Source: G965197405 sp965197405 (GTDB lineage: Bacteria > Chloroflexota > Dehalococcoidia > Lucifugimonadales > JAGWBF01). Taken from it: a stretch of DNA of 64,000 bases. The position numbers and the translations under genes are program-made. Location: contig OZ240206.1 in NCBI GenBank assembly GCA_965197405.1, positions 2,170,001-2,234,000 on the forward strand, in the 5' to 3' direction. The notes under the pieces are model-generated. The model worked only from the letters and a program-made list of their open reading frames with translations. It was not told the origin of the DNA and made no database searches. Shown piece by piece: positions 37,079 to 45,265 of the stretch; within the stretch, counting starts at the first letter, position 1; each line of letters begins with the position of its first letter.

Positions 37079-38048
37079 GAGCCTATCCTAAAAACCGGTG
37101 AAACCCGCTGAGTAGTGAATGAGGAAGGAGGCAGAGGAGCGGCTAAACTTGGGGAATGACGAAAGCGAAAGAACCCAAGCCGCCTCGACCACCCCGCGCC
37201 AGCCCAGCCTCTCCGACCAACCCCACCACCGGCTCCTTCCAAGTATCCGACGAACTGTGGGAGGCACTGGCTCCACTCCTTCCCCAGCGGGTGAATACCC
37301 ATCCCTTGGGCGGAGGCCGCCCCCGGGTCCCGGACCGGACCTGCGCCAACGGTATCTTCTACGTGCTTCGCACCGGTTGCCAGTGGAAGTCCTTGGATGC
37401 CACCGGCATTTGCTCCGGCTCCACCGCCCACCTGCGCTTTCAGGAATGGGCCGCCGCCGGGGTGTTCCTGGAGCTATGGCGGACCGGGCTGGAACGCTAT
37501 GACGAATTGAAGGGTTTGGACTGGAGCTGGCTGAGCATGGACGGGGCCTTGACCAAATCCCCCTTGGGCGGGGGGAAAAACCGGTCCCAACCCCACGGAC
37601 CGGGGTAAGAGCGGGGTCAAACGCAGTCTGTTGACCGAATCCGGGGGCATTCCGGTGGGGCTGGCAGTGGACGGGGCCAACCGCCACGATATGAAGCTGG
37701 TGCGGGCCACGGTGGACAGCCTCCCCGTGCCACGCCCCGCGCCCAGCCCGGAGCATCCCCAGGGTCTGTGCTTGGACAAGGGCTACGACTTTGATGAGGT
37801 GCGCCGGACCGTGGACGAGTTTGGCTTCACGGCCCACATACGCAGCCGTGGGGAAGAGGCTCAGGCCATCAAGAAAGAGGCCGGCTTCAAAGCCCGGCGC
37901 TGGGTGGTGGAACGCACCCACAGCTGGATGAACCGCTTCCGGCGCATTTTGGTCCGCTGGGACAAGTCTCCCACCAACTACATAGCCTTTCTTCATTTCG
38001 CCTGTGCCCTTATCGCTCTCAGAGCCGCCGGGTTATTAGGATAGGCTC
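37079..38048 (+). mobile_element. IS5/IS427-group element nested in IS4/IS701-like copy 2
   Basis: 970 bp, inverted ends GAGCCTATCCTAA and complement, TTA duplication at 37076-37078 and 38049-38051. It differs from copies A-C (different ends and transposase), so it is a separate IS type. Confidence 0.92.
37156..38044 (+). CDS. IS5-family transposase (OrfA/OrfB) of nested element
   Basis: OrfA from ATG 37156 (MTKAKEPKPPRPPRASPASPT... GRPRVPDRTCANGIFYVLRTGCQWKSL) to 37608. OrfB in the +1 frame reads GGKTGPNPTDRGKSGVKRSL... CLDKGYDFDEV... RRWVVERTHSWMNRFRR to 38044. The shift zone is the G6A5 run at 37568-37580. Both halves open; likely functional. Confidence 0.82.
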
Positions 38049-38758
38049 TTAGGGGACGGTCATAGACTCGGAAATCGCAGGGTATCAGCGCATTGCCATC
38101 AGTCCACAACAAGGTCAGCAGGTTGATGCCCCATACCACTCGCTTATGCTTGCCGCTCCAATGGCGGGACACCAGTCCCATTCGCTTGGCGTAGGGCTTG
38201 TCCAGGGTGGTATCGTCCAGCGCCAGCACCCCCTCCTCCCGTCGCACCAATCCCTGGGTTATCCTGCCACAGCGCCTCCGTGTCGGGGGGCTGTCTCCGC
38301 AGCAGACGGGTGAATGCGTCATGGGCTGGAGCTTGCGGTGATTCCGGTTGACACCGCGCCGCTTCGCTGCAGGTAAATCTCTTCTGGGTTGCCACCAAGA
38401 ACTGGATGTAGTCCACCGCATCACACTTGGCCGGGTTCATCTCCCTCACCTCCGCCTCACTCCTCCTATCCTATCCCATCCCATCCCCAGCCATAGCTCT
38501 CTCAACTGCGTAACTCCTATGCACAATCAAGTCTATGCCGGTTATCGTTACATCTTGGATCATCGCTAGCTGAGAGTAAACTGGCAAGTTCCAGGTCGTT
38601 TCCCAGTTGCCCTCACCCGAGGCCCATTCGCTGAATGTGGCCATCGTCAGATACTGCATCATGGGGCTACTAACCATTCTCTCCATTTGAGCTTGTATAT
38701 CAATGCGTAGCGATGGGACGTAAAGACCACTGCCCAACTCCTCGTAATCTCGCATCAT

Positions 38759-39111
38759 CTGTGTCTCCTCTCAGTTGAAAGTCGGATAGCCTTTCATGCC
38801 AAACATCTTGGGTCCCTTAACTCCCTGGACTTGGGGAGGAGGAGCGAGTGAAAACCCAATTGAGAGTTGTGATCAAAGAAGACCACAACTCCCATATGAA
38901 GCAGGTTGAACTCTCTATCAGAAAATTTCCCGCCCCAGGTCCTTTTCTATAAAATCTTGTCCTTACAACTCTGAAATTGAGTTTCGTTTGGACTCATTTG
39001 TCCCTACACCCGTGGTCCTCTTTGTCCATGAACCCCTTCAGGTTATGCTACTCACGGAGCCACAAAAGCTTCAACGCTGGCCGTGTCCATGAGACGACTG
39101 CATCCGTCCCA
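38759..39111. other. Intergenic stretch with one hairpin
   Basis: No gene recognised. An 11-bp stem with one mismatch (GAGTTGTGATC / GACCACAACTC, 6-base loop AAAGAA) lies at 38864-38891 upstream of the interrupted DUF5677-like gene. It could be an operator or a terminator without U-tract. Confidence 0.3.
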
Positions 39112-39450
39112 CTACTGGCCCTCGAACGGCCGGAAACCAATGCTTATGAGATAGTCCCTGGCTTCTCTCGCTTTTTCTACAGATGCGGTGTAGTGGTCGA
39201 TCATTGCGTTGGTGCTCCACCCGAAATGGTACCGGATGATTGGCCGCGGCACACCACGCCTCACTATGTCCGTGGCCAGGAATCCGCGAAAAATGTGAAC
39301 GCAGTCCTGCGCCTTAAACTCGGCCTGGCGGAACAGTCTCGAGACATCCAACTCGGTCGCATGGTACTTCATCACCTCTCCCTGGACCGTGACCCACAGC
39401 GCAGGATTGCTGTCCCTTCAAGGCTCCAAGCAGCGTATCACCGACTCCTG
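39112..39450 (-). pseudogene. Tyrosine recombinase C-terminal remnant
   Basis: Reads EVQESVIRCLEP, stop, RDSNPALWVTVQGEVMKYHATELDVSRLFRQAEF, then HIFRGFLATDIVRRGVPRPIIRYHFGW and MIDHYTASVEKARE. HxxR (HIFR) and the nucleophile Tyr (DHY) are present, but the catalytic domain start and the whole N-terminal domain are missing. 39451-39677 shows no gene. Confidence 0.75.
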
Positions 39451-39826
39451 CACCTCTCCCCAATCTCATTCCCAACGCACTGCAAGTGAACATCCCACCC
39501 TGGCTTCGGTTTAGGAGCAGGACGCCCGCTTAGCGACCTGTCCGCTTTCCTGGATCCACCCCAGGATGGCTTGAGACAGACGGAGTCACAGAAGAGGAGA
39601 TTCCGCTACTGCAGAACGAACGAGGCATCGCCCGAATGCCGTCGAACCGTAGGCTTTTAGAGTTCGTTGTCCATTACCTATATTCCACGCAGTTTGTCGC
39701 ACATCGTTACGATTTCATCAGTCTCTCTACTCAGGTCGGTGGGGCCTAGTACCGTGTCCGGCTATTTTTGATAAATATAAGAAAGTGTATAATTGAGGCA
39801 TTCTTTCATTGTGGGGAGTGGGGGGA

Positions 39827-40992
39827 ATGCCTGCCAAGTTATATCGAGTGAGCTTGACTCAAGAAGAGCGGGAACATTTGTTGGGTATTACCCGACGCGG
39901 CAAATCCTCGGGACGTAAAGTGAAGCGGTCTTTGATTTTGTGTAAAGCCGATGAAGGCCTTACCGACCAGCAGGTGGCGGAAGCTCTGATGGTGGGTCCC
40001 GCCACGGTGGGCCGGGTGCGACAGCGTTTTGTAGAAGGCGGGTTGAAGCGCGCCCTTGATGACCTGCCTCGGCCGGGGCAACGGCGCAAACTGGATGGAA
40101 AGCAGGAAGCCCACCCCGTATCCAGTACGGGGCAGGCTCTCGTGGCCGTGGCCTGCAGCGCACCCCCGGAAGGGCACGCCCGGTGGACGTTGCGATTGCT
40201 TGCCGACCAGGCGGTGGAACTGGAGTTGACCGGCTCCATCTCCCGGGAGACGGTCAGGCAGGTGTTGAAAAAACCGAACTCAAGCCGTGGCGGAAGAAGG
40301 AGTGGTGCATCCCCAAGGTAAGTGCCGAGTTCGTAGCCTGCATGGAGGATGTGCTGGACCTCTACGCGGAACCCTATGACCCCAAGCGGCCTGTAGCCTG
40401 TTTTGACGAGACCTCCAAGCAGTTGGTGTCGGAGAAGCGGGAGCCCATCCCGGCCAAGGCGGGACGGCGGGAGCGGTTTGATTACGAGTACCAGCGCAAC
40501 GGGACCCGGAACTTGTTCATGATTTGTGAGCCGTTGGCCGGCTGGAGGCACGTGGCAGTGACCGGGCGTCGCACCATGGAAGACTTCGCCCATCAGATGC
40601 GCTGGCTGGCGGATGCTGCATACCCTGAAGCGGAGAAGGTCCGAGTGGTGCTGGACAACCCCGTATCGAGTACGGGGCAGGCTCTGAACACCCATAGACC
40701 CGCCTCCCTGTACGAGACCTTTGAGCCAAAGGAGGCCAGACGGGTGATCCAACGGCTGGAGTTTCACTATACTCCCAAGCATGGGAGTTGGCTCAACATG
40801 GCGGAGATTGAGTTCAGCGTCTTCAGCAACCAATGTTTGAATCGCCGCATTGAAGATGAGGGGTCGCTCAAACGGGAAATTGCAGCCTTGGAGACGGAAC
40901 GAAATCAGGCTGGGGCAACCATCGACTGGAGATTCTCTACCACCGATGCCCGCAACAAGCTTCGGCATATCTATCCATCGGTTTCACCCTGA
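39827..40992 (+). CDS. IS630 transposase in two frames with two 8-residue inserts
   Basis: OrfA from ATG 39827 (MPAKLYRVSLTQEEREHLL, HTH LTDQQVAEALMVGPATVGRV) to 40321. An A6 run near 40268 allows -1 shifting to OrfB (EKTELKPWRKKEWCIPKVS... ACFDETSKQLV, VRVVLDN...LNTH, TPKHGSWLNMAEIEFSVFS). Two inserts, each PVSSTGQA, occur after KQEAH and after VVLDN. They are absent from the family consensus as I know it; the second sits at the catalytic DN-LNTH motif, so activity is doubtful. Confidence 0.85.
40115..40138 (+). repeat. 24-bp hairpin micro-repeat (R3) in IS630 transposase
   Basis: CCCGTATCCAGTACGGGG then CAGGCT, in the frame PVSSTGQA, between KQEAH and LVAVAC. Frame preserved. Confidence 0.9.
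40660..40683 (+). repeat. 24-bp hairpin micro-repeat (R4) in IS630 transposase
   Basis: CCCGTATCGAGTACGGGG then CAGGCT (one base different from R3), again in the frame PVSSTGQA, between VVLDN and LNTHRPASL. Frame preserved. Confidence 0.9.
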
Positions 40993-41940
40993 CACGGTAC
41001 TAGCTGCTCGTCGCGGCACAATTTCATCGCGAGAGTTATAGCCAGCAGTAAGGATGACCGGGCTCCTCCAACAACGGAGTCTGGCGTTGGGCCTCCTCCT
41101 GCCCTAATGTGGACTAATCTTGAAGGGTATTCGAAGAGTAGGCGTCTCAATCTCTTGTCGTAGCCATCCGGCATGTCGACCGAAATGTCCGCGAGTATCT
41201 TACCAGTTGTCCTCCACGGGAACTTACGCTTATCTGGTGGACCCCCCATTGCGGCAACCAGGACTCTCAGATGTTCTTCGAAGTTTCGTTTGCTTGAGCC
41301 GTTCACTGCGGTCTCGTATTGCAAGAAATCTTTGATGAAATAGTAGTCGCGGCTCATTTGCCACTCCATCCAGTCTCGCAGTTCGCTCTTGTTGCGGCTT
41401 AAGTATTCCAACCGGAAGCAGGCTTCATGGATACTCCTTGACAGAGACGCAGCTGGTCGGTACAACTCTTGGCCTACGAGTATCAAGATGCTCTTGTAGT
41501 ATTCAATGACTTGGTGGCAGGTGCTCTGGATTTCCTCCGACCAGAGGTTGCGCTGTTCGAAAATTTCTTCTCGGGAAGAGCCTGTCGGGGTTGGCAGTGC
41601 CTTCAACACCTCGTTCACACGAGCGCAAACTCTAGCCGTTCCATCGCGACTTTTCATGTGGACTGCTCCTCTGCAATATTCAAGTTGGTTATCTTAATTG
41701 GTATGGAGTTCCGCCGCCATGATCGGGTAGATACTGGCCATTGGTCGGGACATTCCTACTGCCCGCCGTCCAGGCCGCTCCGCCCCACGAAACTCGAGTC
41801 GCCCATTACGGTCGTCATGCCGAGCGGCGAGACGACGGATCCTCCTAAAGGACGATAGGACCCCGGACGAATGGCGGCGTCCGACTACGTACTGGCTTTA
41901 GACCCCACAAGCCACGAGTACCTCCGTATTTCGTGTCTTA

Positions 41941-42792
41941 GAGGGTGTGTGAGAAATCTTGGACATGTATTAGAATGGAGGTATGAAACGCAAACCATAC
42001 CCCAGCGGCCTGACCGACGAACAGTGGGATGTTCTGGCTTCCCTACTCCCATCAGCCAAGACTGGGGGAAAGCCACGTACTGTAGACCTACGGGAGGTCG
42101 TCAACGGCATTGTGTACGTTCTGCGCAACGGCTGCACGTGGCGAGCCATGCCGCATGACCTCCCGCCTTGGGGCACCGTGTGGTGGTATTTTCGGGAATG
42201 GAGACAGGATGGTACATGGGAACGAGTCCATGAGGCCCTGCGGCCCAAAGTTCGGAAGGCCGAAGGCAGCAACCCAACACCTAGCGCGGCCATCATAGAC
42301 AGCGAGTCTGTTAAGACGACGGAAAAAGGGGGCCTCGTGGCTATGACGCTGGCAAGAAGGTCAACGGTCGAAAGCGACACATCATTGTAGATACCACGGG
42401 GTTGCTGCTGGCGGTGGTGGTGGTGCATCCTGCCAATATCCAGGATAGAGATGGAGCGAAGCTGGTCATCGATAAATTGATAGGGCGGTTTCCCCGCATG
42501 AGGTTGGTCTGGGCCGATGCTGGCTATGCTGGAAAGCTGATCGAGTGGGTCTGGGCCCTGACAGGCTGGGCGCTCGAGATTGTCAAGCGCCCCAGGGACA
42601 GCCACCACTTTCAGGTGCTGCCGCGAAGATGGGTGGTTGAACGAACATTCGCGTGGCTCAGCAGGTGCCGTCGGCTGAGCAAGGACTACGAAGCTCTGTC
42701 CGATACAACGGAGGCCTGGACCCACATAGCTATGATTCATCTAATGCTCCGACGCTTAGCACCAACCTAATTTGAACTTATCACACACCCTC
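41941..42792 (+). mobile_element. IS5-family (IS427-like) element with TTA duplication
   Basis: 852 bp, ends GAGGGTGTGTGA and complement, TTA at 41938-41940 and 42793-42795. A third kind of IS5-family element in the window. 41658-41937 shows no supportable gene. Confidence 0.9.
41983..42770 (+). CDS. IS5-family transposase, two frames
   Basis: Frame 1 from ATG 41983 (MKRKPYPSGLTDEQWDVLASLLP... IIDSESVKTTEKGG) to 42390. The second frame continues RGYDAGKKVNGRKRHIIVDTTGLLL... VWADAGYAGKL... RRWVVERTFAWLSRCRRLSKDYE to 42770. The break lies in the A5G3 run near 42324-42332, a likely programmed shift. DDE residues in IDSES, ADAGY and VVERT. Confidence 0.83.
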
Positions 42793-42921
42793 TTACCTGC
42801 GTGTGCGCCCGCCGGCGGCCGGTTGATTGGTTCAGGACAACCGGGAGGTAAAACCCAGGCTCCCAACCGGTGGCGGAGACGCGGCCCCGGCTGGGCTTAT
42901 GTCGTCGTGCTGAACGCCGCT

Positions 42922-43131
42922 TCAGTGCCGCGTGTAACCCGTAGCCCTGGGCCGGGAGGCCAGCCAGGCTTCGATCTCGGACTCACGCCAGCGGACGGCG
43001 CGGACCCCGACCTTCAGCGGCTCGGGGAAGGACCGGTCCCGCATCTTGCGGTACACCGAACTCCGCGAGAGGCCGCACCGGGCCTGCACTTCGCTGAGTC
43101 GCAGGAGACGATCGGTGGTAGTTGTAGCCAT
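42922..43131 (-). CDS. AlpA-family helix-turn-helix regulator
   Basis: About 69 aa. DRLLRLSEVQARCGLSRSSVYRKMRDRSFPEPLKVGVRAVRWRESEIEAWL is a classic AlpA/excisionase-like winged HTH (LSRSSVYR, F-P-P--L, WRESEIEAWL). Such proteins regulate integrase genes in P4-like islands. ATG 43131 (MATTTTDR) fits the conserved length; a longer frame to 43170 exists. Confidence 0.85.
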   Translation of the reverse strand: MATTTTDRLLRLSEVQARCGLSRSSVYRKMRDRSFPEPLKVGVRAVRWRESEIEAWLASRPRATGYTRH

Positions 43132-43231
43132 GACGTAACCCCTCAGATACTTGCCTACTGAAGGGTACACTGAGGCTCGTGCGTTGTCAGGGTGAACAAA
43201 TAGCCCGATTTGTTACCGGTTAGGGCGGTCC

Positions 43232-43368
43232 GATTCACTCTTGCGAATCATGGCCCCCATGGTTTCTGGCGCACGGACCGGATACTCTGCGAAAGGCGCG
43301 GCCAGTTTCCCACTTGCGAATGATGGACCGGACGGTTTCTGGGGCGCAGACCAGATGGTCTGCGATAA
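43232..43368 (-). repeat. Imperfect tandem duplication at the gene 3' end
   Basis: About 55 bases ending in CTTGCGAAT...GGTTTCTGG (43310-43368 and 43240-43294) encode APETVRSIIRKWE in frame and APETMGAMIRKSE in another frame. This suggests a partial duplication followed by decay. Confidence 0.5.
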
Positions 43369-43810
43369 AGTTGAAAGCGGCTTCACGTGAGTATCCGTGC
43401 CGCCGCAGCAAGATGAAAAGCGCACATACGCGGAAATTCCGGTCTATCTCTTCGGGCCGCCCGCGACTGGGGGTTGGTGCGTCCTTGGCGCATTGATGGA
43501 GGGCCCATACATTCAGGATCTCGGGTACATCTTCGCGATTATCCAGAAATTCACGCAGAAGTCTACGCAGTCCTTCCCTGGCCCACGACTTGGTGTGGGA
43601 GAAGTTAATGTAGGCCCCCAGGAGTTCGAGCCGGGCTGGATATTCCGGGTTTCTTGAGGAGAGCTTCTCTGGAGGAATCAACCTCCACAATGAGGGCAAG
43701 TCAGAGCGCCCGGGGATAGCCCCATTTTCGCTGTTCAATACGATGTCGAGGAACTCTTGGGGGAACCGTTTATCTATTGCTCTCTTCCTCCACGACTCGG
43801 CCGGCAACAT
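43235..43810 (-). CDS. Hypothetical island protein with C-terminal HTH-like end
   Basis: 191 aa, start overlapping the integrase 3' end by about 41 bases. N-part RFPQEFLDIVLNSENGAIPGR; middle INFSHTKSWAREGLRRLLREFLDN; end REAAFNFIADHLVCAPETVRSIIRKWETGR, which looks like a helix-turn-helix. A diverged copy of that last segment follows in tandem at 43213-43290. No known family; position suggests an island maintenance gene. Confidence 0.55.
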   Translation of the reverse strand: MLPAESWRKRAIDKRFPQEFLDIVLNSENGAIPGRSDLPSLWRLIPPEKLSSRNPEYPARLELLGAYINFSHTKSWAREGLRRLLREFLDNREDVPEILNVWALHQCAKDAPTPSRGRPEEIDRNFRVCALFILLRRHGYSREAAFNFIADHLVCAPETVRSIIRKWETGRAFRRVSGPCARNHGGHDSQE

Positions 43811-44966
43811 ACTCAGCCCACCGGTCCATCAGCGCACGTCGCTGGTCGAACAGGTCGGACCGCATGTAAGCCGCCTCCGTGGAATTGCCCACGTTGTGGG
43901 CGAGGGCGGCCTCGGCCACCGCCCACGGCGTCGACGTCTGCTCGATCACCCAGTCGCGAAAGCTGGACCGGAATCCGTGAGGCACGGCCGGGATTCCCAG
44001 CCGCCGGAGCAGGGCGCTAAACGTCATCGGGGACGACCCTTTGCCGCTGCGGGTAGCGGGGAACACCAGGCCCTGCCCGCCGCCGAAGCGCGACGCCTCT
44101 CGCAGTATCTCGATAACCCTGCCGGACAGCGGCACCCGGTGGGGACGCCTGGCCTTCATCCGGGCGGCGGGGACCTCCCAGGTGGCCGCCTCCCAATCTA
44201 TCTCGCCCCACTCGGCCGCCCGCACCTCTCCGGACTGGCCGGCAGTCAGTACGAGAAACTCAAAGGCCAGCTTGGTCGGGGCGTCGGCGGTGGACTCCCT
44301 GACCCGCACCACCGCCCCCGGCACCTGGGCATAGGGCAAGGCCTGGCGGTGTTCCTTCAGCCGCTTGACCGACGGCAACACTTTGAGCAGAGACCGCCCC
44401 GCCGGATTGTCCAGCCTGTAACCCTGGGTAACCGCCCAGTCCATGACCGTCTCCATTCGCTGGCGGACCCGTCTGGCGGTCTCCGGTCTGGTGGTCCAGA
44501 TGGGAGTCAGCACCTCCATGGCGTCGGCCGGGGTGACGGCGTCCACCGTCTTGCATCCGATGACGGGATGGACGTAGGTGGCCAGGGTGCTCTCCCACTG
44601 GACAGCGTGCTTTGCGTTGCTCCAAATAGGGCGGCGCAGCTCGATCACGCAGGCCGCGGCTCTGGCAAAGGTGGGGATGGACGGAGCAGGCCTGCGGGCT
44701 GTCTCACGCGCATCCCGTTTCTCGGCAACCGGGTCCCGGCCTTCGGCAACGGCGCTACGATTGTCGTGGGCCATGGCCCGGGCTCTGGCAAGGCTGACGG
44801 CGGGATACGGCCCCAGCCCTATGTCCCGGCGCCTTCCATGGATTACGATTCGCTGGACCCACGACTTGCTGCCTGAAGGGGCGACGTTGAGGTAGAGGCC
44901 GTCGCCGTCGCCGTGCCTGCCGGGTTTGCTCAGGGCCCTTGCCGCGAGTGCGGTGAGGTTGCCCAT
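43770..44966 (-). CDS. int: P4-type tyrosine integrase
   Basis: 398 aa. The N-terminal DUF4102 arm-binding domain shows LSKPGRHGDGDGLYLNVAPSGSKSWVQR and RRRDIGLGPYPAVSLARAR. The catalytic domain has Arg in GEVRAAEW, HGFRSSFRDW (HxxR), HNVGN (third-position His) and Tyr in AAYMRSDL. It starts 157 bases from the 3' end of tRNA-Ser(GCT), the usual attachment site for such enzymes. All catalytic residues appear intact, so it may still recombine. Confidence 0.93.
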   Translation of the reverse strand: MGNLTALAARALSKPGRHGDGDGLYLNVAPSGSKSWVQRIVIHGRRRDIGLGPYPAVSLARARAMAHDNRSAVAEGRDPVAEKRDARETARRPAPSIPTFARAAACVIELRRPIWSNAKHAVQWESTLATYVHPVIGCKTVDAVTPADAMEVLTPIWTTRPETARRVRQRMETVMDWAVTQGYRLDNPAGRSLLKVLPSVKRLKEHRQALPYAQVPGAVVRVRESTADAPTKLAFEFLVLTAGQSGEVRAAEWGEIDWEAATWEVPAARMKARRPHRVPLSGRVIEILREASRFGGGQGLVFPATRSGKGSSPMTFSALLRRLGIPAVPHGFRSSFRDWVIEQTSTPWAVAEAALAHNVGNSTEAAYMRSDLFDQRRALMDRWAEYVAGRVVEEESNR

Positions 44967-45119
44967 TCTCCCTTCCTTACCACATTATTTCCCACACAGT
45001 GAGCGGGACGCAGTGGTATTTTACAGGAGTTCACGGGAATGCTCAAGGCCTCAGTGTCATCAGCTCAGCTATGAGCTGGGGGCTTTTGAGACTTCACGGG
45101 GCTGCAAGTAACATTGGTG

Positions 45120-45139
45120 TGGCGGAGGGAATGGGATTC
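45120..45139 (+). repeat. Putative att site within tRNA-Ser 3' end
   Basis: The 20 bases identical to 11959-11978. They cover the 3' acceptor strand and part of the T arm of the tRNA, so integration leaves the tRNA intact. Confidence 0.7.
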
Positions 45140-45211
45140 GAACCCATGAGCCCAATTTCTCGGGCTAAGCGCTTAGCAGGCGCCCGCACTAGGCCACTAT
45201 GCGATCCCTCC
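45123..45211 (-). tRNA. tRNA-Ser(GCT)
   Basis: 89 nt. Acceptor GGAGGGA pairs with TCCCTCC, discriminator G. The anticodon loop CTGCTAA gives GCT. A long class II variable arm (CCCGAGAAATTGGG) and T loop GGTTCGAATCC are present. CCA is not encoded. Target of the island integrase. Confidence 0.95.
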
Positions 45212-45265
45212 GCTTTTCTTCAATATAGCATAAAACCCCGGCACCAGCAAGGCGCATGTTAGAAG

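Larger units (their letters stand above)
36471..38449 (-). pseudogene. Copy-2 transposase, split by nested IS5
   Basis: N-terminal and first catalytic segments at 38449-38049 (MREMNPAKCDAV..., LALDDTTLDKPYAKRM) are separated from the rest (37078-36471, MLEVAEGRGFQPRWVLFDSWYTSLENL...) by the nested IS inside YDRPL/SGLTKND. Otherwise identical to copy 1 except Gln-Leu-Arg to Gln-Pro-Arg. Confidence 0.85.
36464..38520 (-). mobile_element. IS4/IS701-like element, copy 2, with nested IS5
   Basis: Ends identical to copy 1, flanked by GCAC at 36460-36463 and 38521-38524 (4-bp duplication). Contains the 970-bp IS5/IS427 element at 37079-38048. Subtracting it and a 3-bp duplicate gives 1084 bp, exactly the length of copy 1. 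Confidence 0.93.
35717..38758 (-). pseudogene. DUF5677-like protein interrupted by IS4/IS701-like copy 2
   Basis: N-terminal part 38758-38525 (MMRDYEELGSGLYVPSLRIDI... VTITGIDLIV) and C-terminal part 36463-35717 (QCNDLQQSKGWAMTSMMARGASLARMS... DFSDAFSSYRMLLDRLITLRYL). Deleting the IS and one GCAC duplicate rejoins them in frame as ...IDLIVQCNDLQQ..., 326 residues. The helical region with R-x-L-D-R and Y-x-D...H resembles DUF5677, a family of unknown, possibly HEPN-like, function. The disruption is precise, so the event is recent. Confidence 0.65.
39749..41000 (+). mobile_element. IS630-family element
   Basis: 1252 bp, ends GTACCGTGTC and complement, TA duplicated within CTAG at both sides (39747-39748, 41001-41002), as expected of IS630. 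Carries two copies of the 24-bp micro-repeat inside its transposase. Confidence 0.93.
39678..41657 (-). pseudogene. Second DUF5677-like protein, interrupted by IS630
   Basis: Main part 41657-41001 (MKSRDGTARVCARVNEVLKAL... HQVIEYYKSILILVGQELYRPAASLSRSIHEACFRLEYL... RDYYFIKDFLQYE). Removing the IS630 and one TA gives ...MKLCRDEQL-GPTDLSRETDEIVTM and a stop at 39678, 241 residues. Helical, with RSIHEACFRLEYL resembling DUF5677. The intact-but-for-IS state matches the first such gene. Confidence 0.65.
11959..45139. mobile_element. Putative tRNA-Ser(GCT) genomic island
   Basis: Bounded by the 20-bp direct repeat at 11959-11978 and 45120-45139; the P4-type integrase (43770-44966) and AlpA-like regulator lie at the tRNA-proximal end. 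Inside are about a dozen IS copies and fragments, broken recombinases, a toxin-antitoxin pair and defence remnants. It also contains intact typA, recN and a DEAD-box helicase gene, so either the island grew by accretion around transferred core genes or chromosomal genes were trapped between the att sites. The boundary is seen directly; mobility is inferred. Confidence 0.6.

Noticed and set aside
40115..40138. PVSSTGQA as a functional protein motif or tiny intein
   Set aside because: The same DNA occurs in another frame in a different transposase (PYPVRGRL) and in intergenic DNA, so the DNA, not the peptide, is conserved.
39859..40968. 369-residue minus-strand frame
   Set aside because: Antisense of the IS630 transposase; remains open partly because the 24-bp repeats have no stops in any frame.
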